DNA from: Candidatus Electryonea clarkiae | GTDB lineage: Bacteria > Electryoneota > Electryoneia > Electryoneales > Electryoneaceae | Direction of reading: 5' to 3' | DNA length: 61,680 nt | NCBI GenBank assembly: GCA_030765455.1 | Contig: JAVCCM010000084.1 | Coordinates: forward strand, 1-61,680 | Shown: positions 25,034 through 33,673 of the stretch, in pieces | How positions within the stretch are numbered: position 1 is the stretch's first letter | How the letters are laid out: each line of letters opens with the position of its first letter | The notes under the pieces: model-generated | What the model was told of the DNA's origin: nothing | Databases searched by the model: none | What the model saw: the letters and a program-made list of their open reading frames with translations, nothing else | Program-made: the position numbers and the translations under genes

Positions 25034-26167
25034 ATGACCTCAAAACAACGATTTCTTAAAGCACTGAACAATGCAGCCCCCGACAGGCTACCTGTCACTA
25101 CACACCACATCATGCCATATTTCCTAAATACCTATATGAAAGGGATCTCAATCCAGGAGTTTTTCGATTTTTTCCAGCTTGATCCTATCAACTGGGTTGA
25201 TGCAGCCAAACCGGATTCATCCAATGCTGATTATCTGAATTCACATGGTTTCCTGTGTTCACCTGAATGGAGGATTTCACGAGAAAAAATCCCTGATGAA
25301 CAATACAATACTTTCAGATATAATATCTTGACTCCGACAAAAAACTTGTCAATGATAATCCAGGGAAACGATCAAACCGAGTGGGTCAAAGAGCAGTTAA
25401 TAAAAGAAAAATCGGACATAGAGGTCTTCGCTCGTCATGCACCGTGCCCAATTTGTGATGTCAACAAAGTTAACTGTGATGTGGAAGATTTTGGCGAGAG
25501 AGGACTGATAAGAGGCACTGTCCCCGGATTTGATATATACGGTCAGCCCGGCTGCTGGCAGGATGCAGCAATGTTATATGGTACAGAAAAACTGATACTC
25601 GAAACTTTCGATGATCCGCAATGGGTACATACCTTTTTATCTATTCTGAAAGATCGGAAAATGAATTATATCCAGTCGATGAAGGGCGCTATATTTGATC
25701 TGGTCGAACTGGGTGGTGGGTCTGCGTCTTCAACTGTTATTTCACCAACGATATTTGAGGAATTTGTAGCGCCCTATGATGCGGAACTTATTGAGGCAGC
25801 TCATACAGCAGGGCAGAAAATAGTATATCATACCTGCGGTGGAATGATGCCTCTGCTGGAAATAATCGCTGACATGAATCCTGACGCTATGGAGACTTTC
25901 ACTCCACCCTCACTCGGTGGAGATACTGATCTTAAAGAGGCTAAAAAAAGGATCGGCGACAAAGTTTGTATGATCGGAGGCTTCGATCAGTCCTTATATT
26001 TAAAAGATTGTTCTCCAGATAAAACCATAGAAGCGGTTCGCAGATGTTTCGCAGAAGCTGGAACTGGAGGAGGTTTTATCCTTGCTCCGTCAGATCATTT
26101 CTTTGACGCTGATGTTGCTTGCCTTAAAGCCTTCGCGGATGAAGCAAAAAAATGCGTATATAATTAG
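25034..26167 (+). CDS. Uroporphyrinogen decarboxylase-family (MtaA/CmuA-like) protein
   Basis: A 377-residue TIM-barrel protein of the UroD superfamily. The N-terminus (RFLKALNNAAPDRLPV) matches these methyltransferase-like members. The H266-x-C268 motif in YHTCGGMM corresponds to the zinc-binding site of corrinoid-linked methyltransferases MtaA and CmuA, not to heme-pathway UroD. It could move a methyl group between a corrinoid protein and a thiol, but no corrinoid protein is beside it; the nearest is at 7419. Stand-alone UroD-family genes are common in sugar-degradation clusters of environmental bacteria, with unknown function. It follows the symporter gene by 130 bases. Confidence 0.75.
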   Translation: MTSKQRFLKALNNAAPDRLPVTTHHIMPYFLNTYMKGISIQEFFDFFQLDPINWVDAAKPDSSNADYLNSHGFLCSPEWRISREKIPDEQYNTFRYNILTPTKNLSMIIQGNDQTEWVKEQLIKEKSDIEVFARHAPCPICDVNKVNCDVEDFGERGLIRGTVPGFDIYGQPGCWQDAAMLYGTEKLILETFDDPQWVHTFLSILKDRKMNYIQSMKGAIFDLVELGGGSASSTVISPTIFEEFVAPYDAELIEAAHTAGQKIVYHTCGGMMPLLEIIADMNPDAMETFTPPSLGGDTDLKEAKKRIGDKVCMIGGFDQSLYLKDCSPDKTIEAVRRCFAEAGTGGGFILAPSDHFFDADVACLKAFADEAKKCVYN

Positions 26168-26492
26168 AAATTATGAATTGTTGCTACAAATAAAGGAGGT
26201 TATTCTTTGCGCCTTAGCGCTTTTGCGCGAAAAAATGATCTTTCTAATACCATTAATGTTCAGTTCTTGTTTAACCGCAAAAATAAGATTCTCAGAACAT
26301 CAATTGATAATTCGGACATTTCATTGTAAATTAAGGTTATTGCCTACATCAATTTCTTATTCAGTAAGAAGATTGTATAATAGATCAAGATCATTCTAAG
26401 AGGACATAAACTCAATTACGTAAAGCTAAGCATTTTTAGAATTTCAGATTTTCAACAGTTATACTCTATCCAAATAGTATAATGGAGTTAAG
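26168..26492. other. Non-coding gap with a repeat fragment
   Basis: This 325-base gap contains a piece of the CGCAAAG-type repeat (26207-26234: TTGCGCCTTAGCGC then TTTTGCGCG). A 105-codon frame here overlaps the end of the UroD gene in another phase and carries no family signature. Confidence 0.4.
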
Positions 26493-29400
26493 ATGAAGAA
26501 TGTTAATATCTCATTTCTTGCAATCCTCACTGTTTTTTCTGCAATAAGCTATTCGGAAATTTTTTTTACTGAACACGTTCTAACCAGAATAAACACTGAT
26601 GGTTTAGGTGTATTTTATCCAGGAGATATCGATCTTGATGGCGATATTGATGTGCTTGCTTCTTCCTCAGATGACGATGAAATCTTTTGGTGGGAGAATG
26701 ACGGCAATCTTTATTTTGCAGAGAAATTAATAGATGGGGATTTCAGTGGTAATTCTGTTTTCCTTGCTGATGTAGATGGAGACGAAGATCTGGATTTTCT
26801 TGGAGCAGAATACTCTGCAGATAATATTAAATGGTGGGAGAATATCGGCGAAGATTTGTGTCCCGAACAAACAATTGAAGGACATTTCGAAGGAGCTAAC
26901 TCAGTTTACGCTATTGACCTCGATGAAGACGATGATATGGATGTCCTGGGAGCGGCAGTTTTAGATTCAGATATATCCTGGTGGGAAAATGCAGGGAACC
27001 AGGTTTTTACTGAACATGCAATCGATTCTATGTTCACTGGCGCCAGAAAAGTTTTGGCGTGTGATATGGACAACGATGGTGATATAGATATTCTCGGGTC
27101 TGGAAGTGAAAATATATGTTGGTGGGAAAATGATGGTGATGAAAACTTTTTAGAGCATTTAATTGACGATAACGATCGCAGGGCAAGAAGAATTAACGTA
27201 AAAGATTTGGATAGTGATGATGATGTTGATGTACTGGGAGTAATATTTACTGACAACGATGTTTTGTGGTGGGAAAATGTTGGGGACCAGAATTTTATAG
27301 AGCATATTTTGAATGACAGCTTGAGAGGAGCAAGTGGCATACACTCTGGAGATATTAATAATGATGGTGCAACTGATATTATCGTGACAGCACAATATTC
27401 ACAGTTTATCCATTGGTATTCGAACGAGGGAAACAATGAATTTTCAGAACAAACGATACCTTGGCCTTGGTCAAGTGCAGGAATGGTTCTTTCTTATGAA
27501 ATGACTGGCGATGAAACTGTAGATATTTTAGCTTGTTCGTATCAAAAAGACAGAATCTCTGTATTCGTCAACAATGAGGATCAAAACTTTGCAGAATATT
27601 TCATATGTGGTGATATTCCAGGAGTAATTACAATCGCACACGCTGATATTGATGCAGACGGCAACATGGATTTACTGGCTGCAAGCAGCGAAAGAAATGA
27701 AATCTATTGGCTTAGGAATAACGGTAATCAAGAGTTCGCAACATTAGTAATAGATAATTATTACCTTACAACCTTTAATCAAGATCCGCTATGTGCAGCT
27801 GATTTGGACGACGATGACGATTCTGATATAGTTGGTACAGATGGGAATGGTTTTTACTGGTGGGAAAATGTCGATAATCTATATTTCAATAAACATGTAT
27901 TTTTAGAGGAGAGGGATCTTGGCTGGGTTACTAAGTCAATGCAATTAAATGATTTAGATAGTGATGACGATATTGATATAATTTTTACTTTTGGATTAGA
28001 ACAATATGACAGGTTTCAGTGGTGGGAAAATGACGGAAATGCTGAATTCACCGAGCATACAATTGATCCTGACTATTACACCGCTTCAATAGAAGCCATG
28101 GACTTCGATGGAGATGATGATATTGATATCATTGGAATACGTGATTTCAGGGTATATTTATGGGAAAATGATGGCGATCAAAACTTTAATCGTGAAGGGA
28201 TAGTTGAATGGCGTGATGAACAGAGTTTTACATCCTTTGTTGATATGGATTTTGATGGCGATATAGATATTGTAGGTGCAAATAGTGAGGATGGAGAAAT
28301 CGCCTGGCACGAGAACAACGGTGAGCAAACTTTTAGAGAACATGTCATTGATGATGATTTCGAGGAAGTAATCTCAGTTTATGGTGTAGATCTGGACTGT
28401 GATAATGATATTGACATTGTTGCAGCATCGCAAGAGTCAGAAGAAATCAAATGGTGGGAAAATGACGGTGATCAAAACTTCGAGCAACACCTATTTGCTG
28501 GAGAGCTTCTCCTACCCAGCGCCATGTTACCGGTAGATCTTGATAGTGATGAGGACCTGGATATTGTTGGAGCATCTTCAGATGAAGATGAAGGATATAT
28601 TACATGGTGGGAAAACTATCCTGTATTACCCGAACCACCTGATTCATTCAGGTTAATCCATCCAGAAGATCAGGACACCGTTTGGTTAGGAGATTTGACC
28701 CTGGTTTGGACTACAGCATGCGATACAAATCCAGAAGATACACCGTTCTACGATGTCTGGATTACCAGATCTGATAATTTCAGGCACCGTAATCTTGTCG
28801 CTGACAGTCTTGATGATACCACATTTACATTTGACGAGAACTATCTTTCCGACAATGAGACATATCTATGGTCTGTTCGCGCTACTGATAGCAACACAGA
28901 TGGAACCTGGGCGGATGATACTTTGTCATTTCACACCTTTTTCCCTGACCGACCTGACAGGTTCAATCTAATCAGTCCCCGCAATCGTTTTGAGTTGAGC
29001 GAACGGGAAGATCTGCCATTATTATTTGATTGGGAAAGTACTGATGATCCCGATCCCAATGATCAAGTCAGCTATACTCTTGAGATATCCCCTGATCGCG
29101 ATTTTGATGATCCTGATTTATATGATGCTGAAGATGCCGATTCAATTGCTTTAAATAACGTCTCATTGGGTCATCATTACTGGAGGGTGAAAGCTACAGA
29201 CATATATGGTTTAAGTACCTATTCAAATGATACCTGGTATTTATATGTTACATTAAACGTTCCCGAAAGACAATTTTCCGGTATTCCAAAAGAGTTTTCA
29301 GTTGCTGGTGTTTATCCCAATCCATTTAATTCATACTTGGAGGTGGTTGTCGGACTGCCTGTGTCATCAAACTTGAATGTCCGGCTTTTTAATGTAATTG

Positions 29401-29555
29401 GCAGGCAGGTAGCGGTTCTTGCTGAGGGACAATTTGATCGAGGATATCATATTCTTTATGTAAATGCGAGTAATCTATCGAGTGGAATATACTTTGTTCG
29501 AGCTGAAGTGCCCGGAAAAATGAATGAATTGAAAAAAATAGTACTTCTCAGATAA
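26493..29555 (+). CDS. Secreted VCBS-type WWENDG-repeat protein with type IX sorting domain
   Basis: A 1020-residue exported protein; GGAG lies seven bases before the ATG. The signal peptide is about residues 1-21 (NISFLAILTVFSAISYS). Residues 22 to about 715 contain fourteen propeller-like units of about 45-50 residues with the pattern DxDGDxDIxGA...IxWWENDGDxNFxEHxI; a few are worn (IHWYSNEG, ISVFVNNE, VYLWENDG). Fibronectin-like domains with WSVRATDSN and WRVKATDIY follow. The sorting domain has YPNPFN, LFNVIGRQV and VPGKMNELKKIVLLR. It is the longer paralogue of the minus-strand gene at 11027, which has seven blades. Blade number has therefore changed by repeat expansion or loss. Confidence 0.87.
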   Translation: MKNVNISFLAILTVFSAISYSEIFFTEHVLTRINTDGLGVFYPGDIDLDGDIDVLASSSDDDEIFWWENDGNLYFAEKLIDGDFSGNSVFLADVDGDEDLDFLGAEYSADNIKWWENIGEDLCPEQTIEGHFEGANSVYAIDLDEDDDMDVLGAAVLDSDISWWENAGNQVFTEHAIDSMFTGARKVLACDMDNDGDIDILGSGSENICWWENDGDENFLEHLIDDNDRRARRINVKDLDSDDDVDVLGVIFTDNDVLWWENVGDQNFIEHILNDSLRGASGIHSGDINNDGATDIIVTAQYSQFIHWYSNEGNNEFSEQTIPWPWSSAGMVLSYEMTGDETVDILACSYQKDRISVFVNNEDQNFAEYFICGDIPGVITIAHADIDADGNMDLLAASSERNEIYWLRNNGNQEFATLVIDNYYLTTFNQDPLCAADLDDDDDSDIVGTDGNGFYWWENVDNLYFNKHVFLEERDLGWVTKSMQLNDLDSDDDIDIIFTFGLEQYDRFQWWENDGNAEFTEHTIDPDYYTASIEAMDFDGDDDIDIIGIRDFRVYLWENDGDQNFNREGIVEWRDEQSFTSFVDMDFDGDIDIVGANSEDGEIAWHENNGEQTFREHVIDDDFEEVISVYGVDLDCDNDIDIVAASQESEEIKWWENDGDQNFEQHLFAGELLLPSAMLPVDLDSDEDLDIVGASSDEDEGYITWWENYPVLPEPPDSFRLIHPEDQDTVWLGDLTLVWTTACDTNPEDTPFYDVWITRSDNFRHRNLVADSLDDTTFTFDENYLSDNETYLWSVRATDSNTDGTWADDTLSFHTFFPDRPDRFNLISPRNRFELSEREDLPLLFDWESTDDPDPNDQVSYTLEISPDRDFDDPDLYDAEDADSIALNNVSLGHHYWRVKATDIYGLSTYSNDTWYLYVTLNVPERQFSGIPKEFSVAGVYPNPFNSYLEVVVGLPVSSNLNVRLFNVIGRQVAVLAEGQFDRGYHILYVNASNLSSGIYFVRAEVPGKMNELKKIVLLR

Positions 29556-29705
29556 ATCTTCTTTACGTATCTTCAAGTATTGAAAATCAGGTTATTTCTT
29601 CTGTATGGTGAAAATAATACTACTGATTTTACAGAACTCCCCTTATCTACAGAACCTTTGTGTATTTGTGAAGAAAACAGTTTTATAGTAAATGGTAACT
29701 AAAAA

Positions 29706-31301
29706 ATGTCTGATAAGAAAATAAATATTAAAACCGGTAAACCCGAATTCGATAACCTGTATCCCATGGTGAAATCTTTCCTTGAAAAGGACAGGATGGA
29801 TATAGTCATTGATGGTCAAAAGATCAGGGGGTACCGGTCTCCTGATGCGCGGTCTATCTGGATTCGTGATTATTCCGATATGCTTCGGGCTGTAAAATAT
29901 TTTGAATTGGACTTGAAAAGTACGATTGATCATTTCGCTGAAACGCAGGCAGCAAACGGCAGGATATTCGATTATTTTACCACTTTCCCTGAGAAATTAC
30001 CTTCCGAACGTGAAAACTGGACAAAATATGTGCGTGTTCCGGTTGAGGCGGATGTGGAATACCGTTTCGTCAAGGCAGCGTATCTCGCCTGGCAGGCAAA
30101 CGGTGATGATGCATGGATTTTGAACCTGCTGCCCGGGATGGGAAAAGCGCTGCAATACATTTTAACTCATCCCTGGCGTTGGGATAAAAATAACGAACTT
30201 GTCAAAAGACCATACACCATCGATACCTGGGATTTTGCCTATACCGCCGGGAAACATGAATGGCTGCAATTCCAGATTAATGACGATACCTTCTGGGGAA
30301 TCATGCATGGCGATAACAGTGGGTATTATGAATCATTCAGGATCATGGCATTGTTATATAACTACTTCAGCGAGCACGTAAAAGCAGAAACCTGGAACGT
30401 TCGAGCTGAAAAGATCAAAGCTGCGATGAACAAAACATGCTGGAATGGCTCTTTTTATACACATTTTGTCAAACTGACTCCAGTCGAAATAGCAGGTGTG
30501 GAAGAATCACGACAATTAAGCCTCAGTAATCCGATGGCTATTAACCGTGGCGTAACTACTCATGATATGGCAGTATCAATTATAAAAGAATACCAGAAAC
30601 GTGGTGAAGATAACGATTCGTTTGTGGAGTGGTTTTCCATTGACCCGCCGTTCCCAGACGGCATCTTCGGTGATGAAAAGCTGGTGGGCGGCGCGTATGT
30701 AAACGGCGGCATCATGCCCCTGGTCGGAGGTGAACTGGCAAAAGCAGCTTTTGAGCACGGTTTTGAGAAATATGGCGTGGATATCCTAAAACGCTACTAT
30801 GAAATGATTTCCGAGAGAGGTGAGACCTATCTCTGGTATTTCCCCGATGGTACTCCAGCAAGCATCGAAACCAGTACCAGCCCTGAGGCAAAACCGACCG
30901 ATGGTTGGGGCTCATCAGCTATGTTATACGCCTTGATAGAAGGACTTGCCGGTATTGAAGATCAGTCAAAACAGTTCCAGAAAGTCAGTCTTTCGCCTCG
31001 CTGGATTGCCGCGGGTATAGATAAAGCCGAGGTTCAAGTCGGTTATGAAACGTCAGATGTTTTCCTAAATTATTCTTATCTTCATGAAGAAAACCATATC
31101 CATATTGAGATTAAATGTGATGATTCCAATATCCGGTTTCATCTCATGATCCCGGATCAGACGAATGCTGAACATGTGACTATCAATGGAGAAGTTGTTA
31201 AACATCACAATGTAACAATTGAAAAAAGCCGGTATGTAGATTTCGAAACTTCTGCGAGGCGTGGTATTGCGGTTAAGGTAAGGTTGAATGAGTTTTTATA
31301 G
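29706..31301 (+). CDS. Six-hairpin (alpha/alpha barrel) glycosidase
   Basis: A 531-residue protein with no signal peptide, so it is probably cytoplasmic. It has the (alpha/alpha)6 toroid of six-hairpin glycosidases such as GH15, GH63 and GH78. The visible motifs are RSIWIRDYSDMLRAVKYF near the N-terminus (WxRDxSD, the substrate-binding loop), then HGDNSGYYESFRIMALLYNY, GGAYVNGGIMPLVGGELA and GWGSSAMLYALIEGL. A terminal beta domain follows (ETSDVFLNYSYLHEENHIHIEIK). The exact GH family and sugar are not clear. It belongs with the second toroid enzyme at 43822 in the same sugar region. A strong terminator follows at 31373. Confidence 0.7.
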   Translation: MSDKKINIKTGKPEFDNLYPMVKSFLEKDRMDIVIDGQKIRGYRSPDARSIWIRDYSDMLRAVKYFELDLKSTIDHFAETQAANGRIFDYFTTFPEKLPSERENWTKYVRVPVEADVEYRFVKAAYLAWQANGDDAWILNLLPGMGKALQYILTHPWRWDKNNELVKRPYTIDTWDFAYTAGKHEWLQFQINDDTFWGIMHGDNSGYYESFRIMALLYNYFSEHVKAETWNVRAEKIKAAMNKTCWNGSFYTHFVKLTPVEIAGVEESRQLSLSNPMAINRGVTTHDMAVSIIKEYQKRGEDNDSFVEWFSIDPPFPDGIFGDEKLVGGAYVNGGIMPLVGGELAKAAFEHGFEKYGVDILKRYYEMISERGETYLWYFPDGTPASIETSTSPEAKPTDGWGSSAMLYALIEGLAGIEDQSKQFQKVSLSPRWIAAGIDKAEVQVGYETSDVFLNYSYLHEENHIHIEIKCDDSNIRFHLMIPDQTNAEHVTINGEVVKHHNVTIEKSRYVDFETSARRGIAVKVRLNEFL

Positions 31302-31372
31302 TAAATCCTGATCTAATCGAACAGAAACTAAGAAGAATACAGGATATTATAACCACGATACATACGGTGACG

Positions 31373-31408
31373 AGTAGTTCACTTTCGCCGAAAGTGAACT
31401 ACTTTTTG
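31373..31408 (+). terminator. Rho-independent terminator after the glycosidase
   Basis: AGTAGTTCACTTT (31373-31385) and AAAGTGAACTACT (31391-31403) form a perfect thirteen-base stem with loop CGCCG, followed by a run of T. Confidence 0.85.
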
Positions 31409-31436
31409 AACTCATTGCATGTGAATTGAACCAAAA

Positions 31437-31459
31437 GGATATATTGGATAAACAGGATT
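31437..31459. repeat. GGATAAACAGGAT repeat, left of the signal peptidase gene
   Basis: GGATATATTGGATAAACAGGAT matches, in inverted orientation, ATCCTGTTTATCCTGTCC at 32249-32266. Together they bracket the signal peptidase gene. A related word, GACAGGATTTACAGGACG, is at 24963-24980. This vocabulary (TCCTGTTTATCC) is widespread between genes in many bacteria. Confidence 0.45.
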
Positions 31460-31465
31460 TTATTA

Positions 31466-32245
31466 TTGCGTAAATGGTTCAAAATACCTGAGGGATACCC
31501 CGGCTTTTTCAGTCCCTGGGGTAAACACTCTCCCGGATGGAAAATGCTTCCATCGTTTCTGAAGAAAAAATCCAATCTTATTGGTACGCTGGTTGTATTG
31601 TTGATTATACTCTTTATTCGAGCTGAAATCGGCTGGTTTTACCGGGTTCCATCAGGCTCGATGAAAAACACCTTGCAGGTCGGCGATGTATTCCTGGTGA
31701 ATAAGCTCTATTTTGGATTTCGCACACCGGGCTGGATTGGAATTCCTGCAACCGGATTTGGGTTTTGGATTCCTGTTTGCCGGTTATTCGCTTTGCATGA
31801 TCCTCAGCCCGGTGATGTTATTATATTCCGTTATCCCAGAAATTTACAGGAAATTTTTGTCAAGCGAGTGGTTGCAACCGGTGGTCAGACAGTGGAAATT
31901 GTACGGAAAAGAGTATATGTTGACGGGATTGAACAGCCTATACCGCCGGATGGACAATTCCATTTCGCCCGTTCGATTCCGCTACGTTTTCCTGACCCGA
32001 CAATTTTCCCGAAAGGTGCTGGAAACCGTGACTATTATGGACCTGAGACTGTCCCGGAGGGACACCTTTTTGTGCTCGGGGATAACAGGAACAATTCTTC
32101 TGACAGCCGTTTCTGGGGTTTTTTAAAGGAAGAACTGGTTCTCGGGAAAGCAGGAATGATTATCTTCTCGTCAGATGCGAGCAAGCCGGTTGGAAATTTT
32201 AGAGAATTCTTACGTTTGGAACGTTTTGGACGTTGGATATATTAA
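31466..32245 (+). CDS. lepB: Signal peptidase I
   Basis: A 259-residue membrane protease of the S26 family that removes signal peptides from exported proteins. A hydrophobic span at about 38-52 anchors it. The catalytic serine is S65 in YRVPSGSMKNTL and the catalytic lysine is K133 in FVKRVVATGGQ. The late motif GDNRNNSSDSRFWG is intact. The start codon is uncertain: the frame opens at TTG 31466, and the next methionine (residue 27) would remove a conserved-looking tryptophan- and proline-rich stretch. There is no strong ribosome-binding site for either. With so many secreted proteins nearby a signal peptidase fits, but this is probably a housekeeping gene by chance near them. Confidence 0.9.
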   Translation: MRKWFKIPEGYPGFFSPWGKHSPGWKMLPSFLKKKSNLIGTLVVLLIILFIRAEIGWFYRVPSGSMKNTLQVGDVFLVNKLYFGFRTPGWIGIPATGFGFWIPVCRLFALHDPQPGDVIIFRYPRNLQEIFVKRVVATGGQTVEIVRKRVYVDGIEQPIPPDGQFHFARSIPLRFPDPTIFPKGAGNRDYYGPETVPEGHLFVLGDNRNNSSDSRFWGFLKEELVLGKAGMIIFSSDASKPVGNFREFLRLERFGRWIY

Positions 32246-32247
32246 AT

Positions 32248-32277
32248 AATCCTGTTTATCCTGTCCATCCCTGTAAG
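32248..32277. repeat. GGATAAACAGGAT repeat, right of the signal peptidase gene (inverted)
   Basis: AATCCTGTTTATCCTGTCCATCCCTGTAAG begins two bases after the signal peptidase stop codon and is the inverted partner of 31437-31459. Confidence 0.45.
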
Positions 32278-32302
32278 TTTTAGTTTCAGAGAGGAAATAA
32301 AT

Positions 32303-33586
32303 ATGCAGCGAAGACATTTTATCAACGCAATGGGTGTATTAACAGGCGGAGTGTTGCTTGGCAAAACTCCGTTTTCGTGGGCTGATGCTACAAATCCTTC
32401 TTTGCCCCTCAGCACAAACATTGATGATAAGACATTCTGGAAGACAATAAGAGAACAGTTTGTTTTTCCTCATGATTATGCATATCTCAACACGGGTGGT
32501 ATTGGTACTTTACCTACAATGGTCATGCAGAGGGTGGATACAGAGACTTATGAAGATCAGCTTAGTCCGAGTGCCGGACATGATCATGATAAATGGGAAG
32601 AAATTAAAAAGAAATGTGCCGGAGTTCTAAGCCCGGAATGCAGTAAAGATGAGATAGCACTTACCAGCACAGCAACTGAAGGAATTAACATAATTATCAA
32701 CGGTCTGCCTCTCGAGAAGGGAGACGAAGTGATCACTTCGACCCATGAGCATCCGGCTTTGCATATTCCGCTCCTTAACCGGATGAAACGGGACAGGATC
32801 GTGATCCGTACATTTGAGCCTGACTTGGAGAATGGTCTCGGCAATGTTGATCGAATAGAAAAACTTATCAATAAACGAACCCGTTTGATTTTCATCAGCC
32901 ATATCACTACCACAACCGGACAATGCTTCCCTTTGAAAGAAATTGGACAGCTTGCCAGGGAAAAGGGTATCTGGTTCGCTGTAGATGGCGCCCAGGCACC
33001 GGGTAGTATGCCAATAGATATCGTGGCTAACAATATAGATTTTTATGTATTCAGCGGACATAAGTGGCTGTTGGGACCCAAACGTACCGGAGTGCTGTAT
33101 GTACGTAATGATCTACTCGATACCTTAAAACCGATAACAGTTGGCGCTTATTCCGATGACGGATATGACATTAAGAAGGGTGAACTAAAGTTTCATCCCA
33201 CAGCACAAAGATATGAATACGCCACTCAAAATGAAGCTCTGTTCCTTGGTCTTGAAACAGGGATTGACTTCATCAATGCGATTGAATTGAAGAATGTAGA
33301 AAATCATAACAGACTCCTGGCAGAAAAATTCTATAACGGATTAAAAGAAATTAAATCGGTTGAAATTATTTCACCTGCTGAGATTAAATACCGGTCTTGT
33401 ATGATAACATTTAAAATTAAAGACCTGGATTACAAGGAAATCGCAACACACATGGGAGAGAAACGAATCAGGGTTCGGGTAGTTCCGGAGGCTGGGCTGG
33501 AAGGTATCAGGGTTTCATTTCATATTTATAATAATAGTTTAGAAGTTGAGAGACTATTAGAAGAGATCAAGAGCCTAATCTTATGA
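32303..33586 (+). CDS. Exported PLP-dependent class V aminotransferase-like enzyme
   Basis: A 427-residue enzyme of the class V aminotransferase/cysteine desulfurase fold (CsdA/CefD-like). The N-terminus (MQRRHFINAMGVLTGGVLLG...WADA) looks like a twin-arginine signal peptide, RRxF then a hydrophobic stretch. The enzyme would then be exported folded with its cofactor. The PLP lysine is K254 in SGHKWLLGP, and the other motifs are TSTATEGINIIING, HEHPALHIPLL, DGAQAPGSMPID and GTGG-like glycines near the start. Members act as cysteine desulfurases, racemases/epimerases or transaminases; the substrate here is unknown. GAGGAAAT precedes the ATG. Confidence 0.8.
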   Translation: MQRRHFINAMGVLTGGVLLGKTPFSWADATNPSLPLSTNIDDKTFWKTIREQFVFPHDYAYLNTGGIGTLPTMVMQRVDTETYEDQLSPSAGHDHDKWEEIKKKCAGVLSPECSKDEIALTSTATEGINIIINGLPLEKGDEVITSTHEHPALHIPLLNRMKRDRIVIRTFEPDLENGLGNVDRIEKLINKRTRLIFISHITTTTGQCFPLKEIGQLAREKGIWFAVDGAQAPGSMPIDIVANNIDFYVFSGHKWLLGPKRTGVLYVRNDLLDTLKPITVGAYSDDGYDIKKGELKFHPTAQRYEYATQNEALFLGLETGIDFINAIELKNVENHNRLLAEKFYNGLKEIKSVEIISPAEIKYRSCMITFKIKDLDYKEIATHMGEKRIRVRVVPEAGLEGIRVSFHIYNNSLEVERLLEEIKSLIL

Positions 33587-33610
33587 TCGGTAACTCGATG
33601 AAAATCATTT

Positions 33611-33660
33611 CACGCAAAGGCGCAAAGACGCAAAGGTGTAAAAAATCAAAGGTGCAAAGG
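33611..33660. repeat. CGCAAAG tandem-word repeat
   Basis: CACGCAAAGGCGCAAAGACGCAAAGG followed by degenerate GGTGCAAAGG. It consists of variants of (C/A)GCAAAG(G/A) at about 9-10 base spacing, directly upstream of the next gene. It is related to fragments near 6305, 26207 and 37645. Confidence 0.5.
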
Positions 33661-33673
33661 CAGAAGAAAAACT

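Noticed and set aside
26082..26399. A 105-codon ORF after the UroD-family gene
   Set aside because: It overlaps the end of the real gene in another frame, and much of it runs through repeat DNA.
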